Of a DNA stretch of 64,000 bases, positions 9,173 through 17,242 are shown piece after piece; the first letter of the stretch is position 1, and every line of letters starts with the position of its first letter. The notes below the pieces were generated by a model, which was not told the DNA's origin, did no database searches, and saw only the letters and a list, made by a program, of their open reading frames with translations. The position numbers and the translations under genes are program-made. This DNA is from Brumimicrobium sp964585545. Lineage in GTDB: Bacteria; Bacteroidota; Bacteroidia; Flavobacteriales_D; Crocinitomicaceae. The stretch spans positions 1 through 64,000 of the forward strand of contig CAZPDT010000012.1 of NCBI GenBank assembly GCA_964585545.1. The letters run 5' to 3'.

Positions 9173-10488
9173 AAATTTGGAATTATTGTTTGTCGGCCTA
9201 TTGAATTGTAATAAAATCCTTTTTCTTGCATTTCTTGTAAATCAAAAAGATTGCGACCATCAAAAATAACAGGTTGCTTTAATTTTGATTGAATAAGCTT
9301 GAAATCTGGGTTTTTGAAAACCGCCCATTCAGTTGCTATAACTAAAGCATCTGCACCTTCAAGCACGTCATATTGATTTTCTGCATAAGTGATCTTATCT
9401 CCCCATTCTTTTTTAACATTTTCCATGGCCTCGGGATCAAATGCTACCACTTCACCTCCACGATTAATAATTTCATCGATAATATACAAAGCTGGTGCTT
9501 CGCGAATATCATCTGTGTCTGGTTTAAAAGACAATCCCCAAAGGACAATTTTCTTTCCCTTTAAATCTCCAAAATAATCAATGAGTTTATGCACTAAAAT
9601 TGTTCTTTGAGATTGATTTACATCAAGTACAGCATCGAGAATCTGAAAGTTAAAATCGTTTTTATGTCCACTTCTCATTAATGCATGAACATCTTTGGGG
9701 AAGCAACTGCCTCCAAAGCCAATCCCAGGATACAAAAATCGATGACCAATTCGAGAATCTGTTCCCATCCCCTTGCGTACCTTGTCTACATCAGCACCAA
9801 CAATCTCACAAAAGTTAGCGACTTCATTCATAAAAGTAATCTTCGTTGCCAGAAATGAATTGGCAGCATATTTTGTCAGCTCTGCTGATTTTTCATCCAT
9901 AAAAATCAGGGCATTGTCATCATTTACAAAAGGGAGATATACTTCTTTCATTATTTGTTTAGCTTGCTCGTCTTCAGTTCCGATAATTACGCGTTCTGGA
10001 TGCATAAAATCCTCAACAGCAAACCCTTCTCTTAAAAATTCTGGATTGGAAACAACAGCAAAAGGCACATCAGTTTCATTTCTTATGGTTACGGCAACTT
10101 GCTCAGCTGTTCCAACAGGAACTGTTGATTTATCAACAATAACCTTGTATTCCTTAATCATATTCCCTAATTTCTTAGCAACTGAAAGTACATAAGATAA
10201 ATCTGCTGATCCGTCTTCTCCAGGAGGTGTTGGAAGTGCCAAAAATATAATTTCTGCATCACGCACAGCCGATTCAAGGTCAGTGGTAAATCGCAACCTG
10301 TTTTGAGATACATTTCTATCAAATAAAGTATCTAAATTGGCTTCATAAATTGGCACCTCTCCGTTTTTCATGCGTTGCACCTTATCTTCATCAATATCGA
10401 CACAAATAACATTATTTCCTGTTTCAGCAAAACAAGTTCCTGTCACCAAACCTACATACCCCGTTCCTATTACTGCGATATTCTTCAT
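9169..10488 (-). CDS. ugd: UDP-glucose 6-dehydrogenase
   Basis: The 439-residue enzyme oxidises UDP-glucose twice to UDP-glucuronate with NAD. The N-terminal GTGYVGL is at residues 8-14, DKSTVPVGT near 119-127, and the UGD signature GIGFGGSCFPKD with catalytic Cys262. The full family length is present. Start and stop overlap both neighbours by four bases (ATGA and GTGA), so this gene, the aminotransferase before it and the decarboxylase after it are translationally coupled. Together with the decarboxylase it supplies UDP-xylose. It is a different subfamily from the dehydrogenase at 5283. Confidence 0.92.
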   Translation of the reverse strand: MKNIAVIGTGYVGLVTGTCFAETGNNVICVDIDEDKVQRMKNGEVPIYEANLDTLFDRNVSQNRLRFTTDLESAVRDAEIIFLALPTPPGEDGSADLSYVLSVAKKLGNMIKEYKVIVDKSTVPVGTAEQVAVTIRNETDVPFAVVSNPEFLREGFAVEDFMHPERVIIGTEDEQAKQIMKEVYLPFVNDDNALIFMDEKSAELTKYAANSFLATKITFMNEVANFCEIVGADVDKVRKGMGTDSRIGHRFLYPGIGFGGSCFPKDVHALMRSGHKNDFNFQILDAVLDVNQSQRTILVHKLIDYFGDLKGKKIVLWGLSFKPDTDDIREAPALYIIDEIINRGGEVVAFDPEAMENVKKEWGDKITYAENQYDVLEGADALVIATEWAVFKNPDFKLIQSKLKQPVIFDGRNLFDLQEMQEKGFYYNSIGRQTIIPNL

Positions 10489-11618
10489 TTTTTAATAAAT
10501 TCAATAATTGATGAACAAATAAATTCAAGTTGATCCTCTTCTAATTCTGTATGCATAGGTAAAGAAAGTACACAGTCTGACACCCAGTCAGTTGTTTCCA
10601 TATTTCCATAAGAGGAGTCTAATGTGGCAAACATTTTTTGTTTGTGAGCAGGTACAGGATAGTAAATCATTGAGGGAATACCTTTTTCGGCCAAATAATT
10701 AATCAATTCTGTTCGATTGATTTTTTTATCGAGAAGCAACGTATATTGATGAAAAACATGATGTGAATTCACCGCACGATATGGAACGGTTAATTCTGAA
10801 ATTCCCCCCAATTTCTGATCGTAATAATCTGCTGCTTTCCTTCTCGCAGCAATATAATGATCCAATTCCTTTAATTTAATACGTAAAATTGCAGCCTGAA
10901 TTGAATCCAATCTTGAATTGCACCCAACAATATCGTGATAATAGCGTTTACTTTGACCGTGATTGGCAATCATCCTTAACCGATTTGCCAAACGATCATC
11001 ATTGGTACACAAAGCACCGCCATCACCAAATGCACCTAAGTTTTTTGAAGGAAAGAAGCTGGTGCAACCAATGTCTCCTATCGTTCCTGTCTTTTGAGTA
11101 GAACCATCTGCAAAGGTATAGTTTGATCCAATGGCTTGGGCATTGTCTTCGATTACTTTTAAATCATATTTTTGTGCAATCTTTAATATTTTTTCCATAT
11201 CACAAGATTGACCAAACAAATGAACAGCGACAATTGCTTTTGTTCTGGAGGTAATCGCCGATTCTATGGCCTTTGATGAAACATTAAATGTATTTTTATC
11301 ACAATCAACAAAAACAGGTTTCAATCGCAACAATCCAATCACTTCTGCTGTAGCTATAAATGTAAAAGAAGGAACGATGACCTCGTCATCTGGCTTTAAC
11401 TCCAAAGCCATCATTGCAATTTGCAAAGCATCTGTTCCATTTGCGCAAGGCACCACATGTTTCACCCCTAGATAGTTGCGCAATTCCTGCTCAAATTCTT
11501 TAACATCTGGTCCATTGATAAATTGTGCATTATCAAAGATTGAATGAACTGCAAATTGAACTTGGGGTTTAATTTTTTCGTATTGACTTATGAGGTCAAC
11601 CATTTGAATTTTTTTCAT
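10485..11618 (-). CDS. DegT/DnrJ/EryC1/StrS sugar aminotransferase (WbpE-like)
   Basis: The 377-residue PLP-dependent aminotransferase of the fold-type I sugar family should add an amino group to a UDP-3-keto-uronate. The PLP lysine is Lys192 in FFPSKNLGAFGDGG. The cofactor aspartate is Asp158 in VIEDNAQAIG, and the conserved CANGTDAL segment is at about 58-65. It is the first gene of the seven-gene minus-strand operon. A -7 box for the operon lies about 50 bases upstream. In the WbpA-B-E-D route it acts between the 3-dehydrogenase and the acetyltransferase, and all four are in this operon. Other 3- or 4-keto sugars are possible substrates. Confidence 0.85.
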   Translation of the reverse strand: MKKIQMVDLISQYEKIKPQVQFAVHSIFDNAQFINGPDVKEFEQELRNYLGVKHVVPCANGTDALQIAMMALELKPDDEVIVPSFTFIATAEVIGLLRLKPVFVDCDKNTFNVSSKAIESAITSRTKAIVAVHLFGQSCDMEKILKIAQKYDLKVIEDNAQAIGSNYTFADGSTQKTGTIGDIGCTSFFPSKNLGAFGDGGALCTNDDRLANRLRMIANHGQSKRYYHDIVGCNSRLDSIQAAILRIKLKELDHYIAARRKAADYYDQKLGGISELTVPYRAVNSHHVFHQYTLLLDKKINRTELINYLAEKGIPSMIYYPVPAHKQKMFATLDSSYGNMETTDWVSDCVLSLPMHTELEEDQLEFICSSIIEFIKK

Positions 11619-11667
11619 TGTATTATTTTATACGTCTCACGCTTCTTATCTTATAATAAAAGACAGG

Positions 11668-11675
11668 CAAAAATA
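11668..11675 (-). promoter_or_regulatory. Candidate -7 box for the nucleotide-sugar operon
   Basis: On the minus strand TATTTTTG matches TAnnTTTG, 50 bases before the first gene of the operon (ATG at 11618). A TTG at the usual 19-base spacing is not present, so confidence is limited. Confidence 0.35.
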
Positions 11676-11836
11676 ACAAAAAAGCAAGGATTATTATGAA
11701 CTCGAAGTATAAAAACAAGAAAATCACATATTGTGGTTTCTAATCAACCAATCTATAATCGTATTGTACGCAAACTTTACCGAAAATATAAATCGGTTAG
11801 CCAGAAAAAGACGATTTTAATAAATTCTGCTGTATT

Positions 11837-12244
11837 TTATGCAGGTACCATGTGGATTTCTACACTTTCTTCCGCATCATAAACCCAAAGTTCCTTCGAT
11901 TTTAGTCGCAAAATGGTGTATTCTTTTGTTGATGTAGTGCCAAAAATCGTAAAGGTTATACGAATTCCTTCCTTATCGTTGATAAACTCCCATGTTCCTG
12001 CTAGAGATATTCCTCCTGCCCCAAGTGATAAATTTGCAGACATATCTTTATTTAATGTCATCGTTCCTTCATCAACATCAGTTGTTGAAGTACCATTGTC
12101 ATAAACGTATTTCTCCATTTTCCAAGTATTTGTTATTCTTGCTTTTTTAGTTAAAAGAGAGAATGCTGGTCCATCTTCATATTTTGAACAACCGATAAAT
12201 GTAAAAAGGAGAGCGAGCAGTAGAAAATTAATTATTGTTTTCAT
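11837..12244 (-). CDS. Small lipoprotein, lipocalin-like
   Basis: The 135-residue protein has a lipoprotein signal peptide with lipobox FIGC (Cys19). The following residues SKYEDGPA lead into a beta-rich domain: TWKMEKYVYDNGT, GTMTLNKDMSANL, LAGTWEFINDKEG and EYTILRLKSKELWV. This pattern (KxxxTWKxEK, then TLxKDG-like, GTWEF, ILRLxxxELW) is the lipocalin-like domain common in Bacteroidota lipoproteins of unknown function. It should sit on the membrane facing the periplasm or surface. It is a single gene between the sugar operon and the divergent transketolase operon. No ligand is predictable. Confidence 0.75.
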   Translation of the reverse strand: MKTIINFLLLALLFTFIGCSKYEDGPAFSLLTKKARITNTWKMEKYVYDNGTSTTDVDEGTMTLNKDMSANLSLGAGGISLAGTWEFINDKEGIRITFTIFGTTSTKEYTILRLKSKELWVYDAEESVEIHMVPA

Positions 12245-12277
12245 GTTTTTTGCATTTAATGTTAGTTTTTAGAAGAA

Positions 12278-12285
12278 CAAATATA
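12278..12285 (-). promoter_or_regulatory. Candidate -7 box for the lipoprotein gene
   Basis: TATATTTG on the minus strand fits TAnnTTTG, 34 bases upstream of the ATG at 12244. No good -33 TTG is at the right distance. Confidence 0.35.
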
Positions 12286-12380
12286 GTGATTATTATGATT
12301 TTAATTTTCGGGTGTTTTCAAAAAATATGTATAAAACAATACAATTTTTGTGTGAAAATAGCAATGTTGTTTATATTCTA

Positions 12381-12388
12381 TAATTTTG
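12381..12388 (+). promoter_or_regulatory. Candidate -7 box for the transketolase operon
   Basis: TAATTTTG matches TAnnTTTG about 90 bases before the ATG at 12478. The nearest TTG, at 12367, is too close (11 bases) to be a standard -33 element, so this is a partial match. Confidence 0.3.
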
Positions 12389-12477
12389 TGTAAAAGTAAT
12401 GGAAAACTATCCCTGTTCTCTTCTGAAATTTTCATAAATTAAATATAGATTTGTATCTAAATATATTCTGATTTGCT

Positions 12478-13320
12478 ATGGAAGTAAAAACAATGAAGCG
12501 CTATGCTTCGCAAACCCGAAGAGACATTGTAAGAATGGTTGCTGCAGTCAACTCTGGTCATCCAGGAGGTTCACTTGGCTGCACGGATTTTTTTACAGTA
12601 ATGTATCATAAAATCCTTAAACACAATCCTAAGGACTTTACAATGGACGGAAAAGGAGAAGACTTATTTTTCCTTTCCAATGGACACATCTCCCCTGTTT
12701 GGTACAGTACGTTGGCAAGGGCCAAGTATTTCCCTGTTGAGGAGTTGGCTACTTTTAGAAAAATCGGATCACGACTTCAAGGTCATCCTAGTATCGACAA
12801 AGGTTTGCCTGGCATTAGAGCAGCATCTGGTTCATTGGGTCAAGGTCTCTCCATGGCAATTGGTGCCGCCCAAACAAAAAAACTCAATGATGATGATCGA
12901 TATGTCTATGTTTTAATGGGCGACGGAGAATTGCAAGAAGGACAAATTTGGGAAGCCGCATTATATGCTGCAGCAAATAAGGTTGATAACTTAATTGCAA
13001 CAGTCGATTATAATGGTCGTCAAATCGATGGAGATGTTGAGGATGTACTTTCTCTTGGTGATTTAAAACGCAAATGGCAAGCTTTTGGATGGGAAACACT
13101 AGAAGTGGATGGTCACAACATGGAAGATTTAATTGATATTTATGAAAAAGCACAATTTTTATCTGGTGACGGAAAACCCATCGTTGTTTTAATGAAAACG
13201 GAAATGGGTCAAGGCGTTGACTTTATGATGGGAACACATAAATGGCACGGTTCTGCTCCCAATGAGGAACAGCTGGAAAGCGCATTAAGTCAGTTGGAGG
13301 AAACCATGGGTGATTATTAA
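12478..13320 (+). CDS. Transketolase, N-terminal (TPP-binding) subunit
   Basis: This 280-residue half transketolase carries the thiamine diphosphate/PP domain of an enzyme that moves two-carbon units in the pentose phosphate pathway. Conserved features are SGHPGGSLG (His28), QGHPS near 101, the GQGLSMAIGAA helix and the TPP-magnesium motif GDGELQEGQ at 148-156 with Asn179 about 30 residues later. The complementary C-terminal half is encoded at 14707, with an unrelated gene in between. Split transketolases are common in bacteria, but the halves are usually adjacent. The first ATG is used; an ATG five codons later is possible. Confidence 0.9.
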   Translation: MEVKTMKRYASQTRRDIVRMVAAVNSGHPGGSLGCTDFFTVMYHKILKHNPKDFTMDGKGEDLFFLSNGHISPVWYSTLARAKYFPVEELATFRKIGSRLQGHPSIDKGLPGIRAASGSLGQGLSMAIGAAQTKKLNDDDRYVYVLMGDGELQEGQIWEAALYAAANKVDNLIATVDYNGRQIDGDVEDVLSLGDLKRKWQAFGWETLEVDGHNMEDLIDIYEKAQFLSGDGKPIVVLMKTEMGQGVDFMMGTHKWHGSAPNEEQLESALSQLEETMGDY

Positions 13321-13351
13321 CTTTTAAATCCTTTCCTAAAAAATATAGGAT

Positions 13352-14707
13352 ATGAAAAAGTACATCATCGCAATATTAATTTGTTTGGCTGGACTTCACA
13401 GTTTCTCACAAAAGGGATTGACCCGTATCTTATTGATTTTAGATGCATCTAATTCGATGAATGAAAGGTGGGGCGATGAAACGAAGTTTGAAACGGCAAA
13501 ACGGGTATTAACAAAAACCGTAGATAGTTTACAAGGCATTCCTAATTTGGAGCTTGCACTTCGTGTTTATGGTCATCAATTTCTCGTTACCCCAACTTAC
13601 CAAAATTGCAATGATACCAAGTTAGAAGTTCCATTTGCAAAAGATAACTTTCAACACATTCGAAACAAAATCAAAACCATTCAAGCTAAAGGGACAACGC
13701 CTATTGCACGTTCATTAGAACAAGCAGCAGGAGATTTCCCTGATAGAGAAGCCAGAAACATTATCATTCTCATCACAGATGGCATAGAAGCGTGTGATGC
13801 CGAACCGTGTGTTATTGCAGATAAGTTGAGGGCCAAAGGAATTACAATTAGTCCTTTTATTATTGGTTTAGGCCTTGATATGTCCTACCTCTCCTACTTT
13901 GATTGTTTTGGGAAGTTTAAAGCCGCCAATGATCCAATAGCTTTTAAAACCGTATTGAAGAATATCGTAGACAAGGTACTTGTCAATACAACTGTACAAA
14001 TCAATTTAAATACAATTCATGGAAGACCCTTAGAGACCAATGTCTCGATGTTTTTATACAAAGCAGGAACACATGAATTAAAATATACCTTTACCCATAC
14101 CCTCAACCGATCAGGAGTTCCTGATACCCTTGTAATGGATCCAAGTATAAAGTATGATTTGTATGTTGAGACCTTACCAATACAAATAAAACGAAATATT
14201 GCTCTACAACGCAACATTCACAACACGATTGAAGTTGATGCGCCACAAGGTGCTTTAACAGTAAAATTTAATCAACCTACAAAATACGATTACGTTGATG
14301 TTCGTGTAATGCAAAAAGGAAAATCTAAAACATTAAATGTTCAAAAATTCAATGCAATACAAAAATATATTGTTGGGGATTATGATTTAGAGATTCTAAC
14401 GCTTCCTCGACGTTATAAAACAATAAAAATAAACCAAAGTGATAGAACAACCGTTGCAATTGATGCTCCTGGAGTAATTACTTTCTCTTCTTTTAAACCT
14501 GTCACAGCACAGATTTTTGAAATCAAAGAAAACAATCAATTTGAATGGGTTTGTGATTTCGATGAAAAATCAAATAAGAACAAGTTTATTTTACAACCGG
14601 GAAAATACAAGTTGGTTTATCGTCAAAAGGACTTGACTGAAACTGCATACACCCGAGTTAAAAAATTTAGTGTATATTCAAACCAAAATAGTACGATCAA
14701 TTTATAA
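13352..14707 (+). CDS. Exported von Willebrand factor A domain protein between the transketolase halves
   Basis: The 451-residue protein has a signal peptide (residues 1-19, ending HSFS, then Q). A VWA domain covers about 24-205 and has an intact metal-ion-dependent adhesion site: Asp31-x-Ser-x-Ser35 (DASNS), Thr115/116 and Asp143 (ITDG). Residues 215-451 are beta-rich repeats with no recognised catalytic motif, plausibly Ig-like or carboxypeptidase-regulatory-like modules. It contains several cysteines (86, 148, 152 region), suggesting disulfides outside the cytoplasm. The gene starts 31 bases after the TktN stop, and its own stop overlaps the TktC start (TAATG), so it is co-translated with a cytoplasmic enzyme it has no obvious link to. 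The function is unknown; ligand binding or surface complex assembly is inference from VWA biology. Confidence 0.85.
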   Translation: MKKYIIAILICLAGLHSFSQKGLTRILLILDASNSMNERWGDETKFETAKRVLTKTVDSLQGIPNLELALRVYGHQFLVTPTYQNCNDTKLEVPFAKDNFQHIRNKIKTIQAKGTTPIARSLEQAAGDFPDREARNIIILITDGIEACDAEPCVIADKLRAKGITISPFIIGLGLDMSYLSYFDCFGKFKAANDPIAFKTVLKNIVDKVLVNTTVQINLNTIHGRPLETNVSMFLYKAGTHELKYTFTHTLNRSGVPDTLVMDPSIKYDLYVETLPIQIKRNIALQRNIHNTIEVDAPQGALTVKFNQPTKYDYVDVRVMQKGKSKTLNVQKFNAIQKYIVGDYDLEILTLPRRYKTIKINQSDRTTVAIDAPGVITFSSFKPVTAQIFEIKENNQFEWVCDFDEKSNKNKFILQPGKYKLVYRQKDLTETAYTRVKKFSVYSNQNSTINL

Positions 14708-15663
14708 TGGAAAAAGAAATTAAAATATTAGGAGAAAAAGACACCCGATCTGGCTTCGGTGAAGGTCTACACGAATTGGGTAAAACCCATCCCGAAATCG
14801 TAGCTTTATGCGCTGATTTGACTGGATCTTTAAAAATGAATGCATTTAAAGATGAATTTCCAGAACGTTTTTACCAAGTAGGAATTTCTGAAGCCAATAT
14901 GATGAGTATGGCAGCAGGAATGACAATCGGAGGTAAAATTTCTTTTACTGGAACGTTTGCTAATTTTTCTACAGGAAGGGTTTATGATCAAATCCGTCAA
15001 TCCATTGCCTATTCTAATAAAAATGTAAAGATTTGTGCTTCTCATGCGGGTTTAACGCTGGGTGAAGATGGTGCCACACACCAAATTTTAGAAGATATTG
15101 GAATGATGAAAATGATGCCCAATATGACGGTGATTGTTCCTTGTGATTTTAACCAAACAAAACTGGCAACAAAAGCAATTGCAGACCGAAAAGGTCCAGT
15201 CTATCTTCGATTTGGTCGACCCAAAGTACCGATATTTACAACCAAAGATGCTGACTTTATAATTGGGAAAGCAGACGTTATTTTTGAAGGAACTGATGTT
15301 TCCATTATTGCCTGTGGACACCTCGTTTATGAAGCCATTGTTGCTGCGCAGGAGTTGGCCAAAGAAGGGATCGATGCGGAGGTTATTAACATGCATACAA
15401 TTAAACCTTTAGATGAAGAAGCCATTCTTAAAACCGCAAAAAAAACGGGATGTGTTGTTACCGCTGAAGAGCACATGATAAACGGTGGTTTAGGCGATGC
15501 AGTAGCGCAAGTTTTAAGTCAGAACAATCCTACACCTCAAGAATATGTTGGTGTAGATGATACTTTTGGCGAAAGCGGAAAACCCAAAGAATTGATGGAA
15601 AAATACAATATTGATTCTAAAAACATTATTGCTGCAAGTAAGAAGGTGATGGGAAGAAAATGA
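14707..15663 (+). CDS. Transketolase, C-terminal subunit
   Basis: The 318-residue second half contains the pyrimidine-binding domain (about 9-175) and the C-terminal transketolase domain (about 185-310). The catalytic glutamate is Glu62 in VGISEANMMSMAAGM, and the SHAGLTLGEDGATHQ segment is typical. It pairs with the subunit at 12478 to form the active TPP site. The start overlaps the stop of the VWA gene by one base, and the stop overlaps the next gene by four bases (ATGA). The whole block 12478-16874 therefore behaves as one operon. Confidence 0.9.
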   Translation: MEKEIKILGEKDTRSGFGEGLHELGKTHPEIVALCADLTGSLKMNAFKDEFPERFYQVGISEANMMSMAAGMTIGGKISFTGTFANFSTGRVYDQIRQSIAYSNKNVKICASHAGLTLGEDGATHQILEDIGMMKMMPNMTVIVPCDFNQTKLATKAIADRKGPVYLRFGRPKVPIFTTKDADFIIGKADVIFEGTDVSIIACGHLVYEAIVAAQELAKEGIDAEVINMHTIKPLDEEAILKTAKKTGCVVTAEEHMINGGLGDAVAQVLSQNNPTPQEYVGVDDTFGESGKPKELMEKYNIDSKNIIAASKKVMGRK

Positions 15664-16874
15664 TTTTAAACATGGAAAAATCAAATCCATCCATTCAAAA
15701 ATTCAAAAACATTCAAGGTCAAACCAGTCCTTACCCTCTTTTAATTGAAGTCGCTTCAGCAAAAGGAAATTATATTTATGGTAAAGATGGAAAAACCTAT
15801 TTGGATATGATTGCAGGCGTGGCAGTCAACAATATTGGGCACAATCATCCTGAAGTAGTAAGCGCAATAAAAGCACAGGTAGATCGACATCTTCACGTGA
15901 TGGTTTATGGTGAATTTATCCAAGATGCTGAACTTGATATGGCAGAACAATTAACAGCGCTTCTTCCTCCTGCTTTAAATATGGTTTACCCGCTAAACTC
16001 AGGTACTGAAGCCAATGAAACTGCGATTAAATTGGCAAAAAAAGTGACGGGTAGACGTCAAATAATCGCTTGTCATGGTGGTTATCACGGCAATACCAAT
16101 GGCAGCCTGAGTTTATCTGATAAAAATCACAAAAAACAACCTTTTGAACCACTTTTACCAGAGGTGAGCCATATCCGTTTTAATAAAACTGAAGATTTAG
16201 TACAAATCACAAATCAAACAGCTGGCGTCTTTTTAGAAACTGTACAAGGAGATGCAGGTGTACGTCAAGGTTCAACAGCCTATCTAACGGCTCTTAGAAA
16301 AAGGTGCAATGAGACAGGAACACAGTTAATTTTCGATGAAATCCAGTGCGGAATGGGCCGAACAGGTAAAAATTTTGCATTTGAACATTCAGGAATAGTC
16401 CCTGATATTTTGACTTTAGGAAAAGCATTAGGTGGAGGCATGCCAATTGGAGCATTAGTAAGTTCCAAAGAAAAGCTTTTAACTTTAAGTAATTATCCTG
16501 CTTTAGGGCATATCTCAACATTTGCTGGACATCCTGTGGTTTGTGCAGCAGCGGCAGCAGGATTAAAGGTTCTTGGTAGAATTGATTTCAAAAAAGTAGA
16601 GAAAATCGGTCAATTTATCGAAGATGAACTCTCCACTCATGTCTTGGTAAGAGCCATTCGACGTGTGGGTTTTATGTTTGCTATAGACATGGAGTCCCCC
16701 GAAATTGTGAATCAAGTTGTTGCCAATTGCATAGAAAAAGGTGTTTTGACTTTTTGGTTTCTCTCCCATCCAGAAAGTTTCCGATTAAGTCCTCCACTTA
16801 CATTGAGTTGGGAGGAAGCAAAAACAGCGGTAGAAATTATTACCTCAGTTATGGATACTGTTTCAAAAAAGTAA
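15660..16874 (+). CDS. Class III PLP aminotransferase (acetylornithine/aspartate-family type)
   Basis: The 404-residue fold-type I, class III aminotransferase has these motifs: NSGTEANETAIKLA (cofactor phosphate cup) near residue 116, HGGYHGNT near 140, IFDEIQCGMGRTG with the cofactor Asp near 223, and Schiff-base Lys255 in TLGKALGGGMP. The family covers acetylornithine, ornithine, GABA and related omega-aminotransferases. The sequence alone does not fix the substrate and no arginine-biosynthesis genes are adjacent. The first ATG overlaps the TktC stop (ATGA); another ATG occurs four codons later. It is the last gene of the operon. Confidence 0.85.
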   Translation: MILNMEKSNPSIQKFKNIQGQTSPYPLLIEVASAKGNYIYGKDGKTYLDMIAGVAVNNIGHNHPEVVSAIKAQVDRHLHVMVYGEFIQDAELDMAEQLTALLPPALNMVYPLNSGTEANETAIKLAKKVTGRRQIIACHGGYHGNTNGSLSLSDKNHKKQPFEPLLPEVSHIRFNKTEDLVQITNQTAGVFLETVQGDAGVRQGSTAYLTALRKRCNETGTQLIFDEIQCGMGRTGKNFAFEHSGIVPDILTLGKALGGGMPIGALVSSKEKLLTLSNYPALGHISTFAGHPVVCAAAAAGLKVLGRIDFKKVEKIGQFIEDELSTHVLVRAIRRVGFMFAIDMESPEIVNQVVANCIEKGVLTFWFLSHPESFRLSPPLTLSWEEAKTAVEIITSVMDTVSKK

Positions 16875-17004
16875 CCTATTGTGTATTTAAAAAGGGCTAT
16901 TGATTTTTAAACGGCATTCCAAGACGGCAGTTTTAGTAACACAAATCCGTGTTAATCTGTAATAAATCAGCGTTCAATCCGCGTTCGTAAAGCTGCGTTA
17001 TCAC

Positions 17005-17115
17005 TCTATTGATTCTGTCGAAATATGCATTCCATTGCGCCCATCCCAAACCCACACAACCCACACGCTGTATTGAAACGCTTATGACACAGATATTTCG
17101 ACAATGCCCAATAGA
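17005..17115. repeat. Inverted repeat with 22-base arms and a 66-base spacer
   Basis: The left arm (17005-17026) reads TCTATTG-ATTC-TGTCGAAATAT. The right arm (17093-17115) read on the other strand is TCTATTG-GGCAT-TGTCGAAATAT. The 7-base and 11-base blocks match exactly around a short mismatched bulge. The result is a cruciform-capable element of about 111 bases in a gene-free interval. It could be a small non-autonomous transposable element or a recombination site, and no coding content is inside. Confidence 0.5.
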
Positions 17116-17182
17116 ACGATGAACACAAATTATTTTAGCAAACGTAAATTTTCGAATGATGTAACACCGTGAAAAGGAAAAG

Positions 17183-17217
17183 GGTGAACAGCTCAAGAGG
17201 TGCCTCAACTGTTCACC
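17183..17217 (-). terminator. Terminator-like hairpin downstream of glnN
   Basis: Read on the minus strand, GGTGAACAG pairs perfectly with CTGTTCACC across a 17-base loop that itself can fold (GAG-GCAC-CTC). A pyrimidine-rich tract with T runs follows. It lies 26 bases past the glnN stop. Confidence 0.55.
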
Positions 17218-17242
17218 TTATAGATTATAAAACGCTTATAAA

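Larger units (their letters stand above)
16875..17242. other. Intergenic region between convergent genes
   Basis: No gene is supported in these 368 bases between the aminotransferase and glnN. An open frame on the minus strand at about 16933-17208 has no recognisable protein features. The region holds a long inverted repeat (17005-17115) and a terminator-like hairpin (17183-17217), both listed separately. Confidence 0.5.

Noticed and set aside
9773..10195. A 140-codon plus-strand frame opposite ugd
   Set aside because: It is antisense to a well-supported dehydrogenase and has a Ser/Thr/Ile-rich shadow composition.
16933..17208. A 91-codon minus-strand frame downstream of glnN
   Set aside because: It runs through the inverted repeat and the terminator hairpin and has no protein-like pattern.
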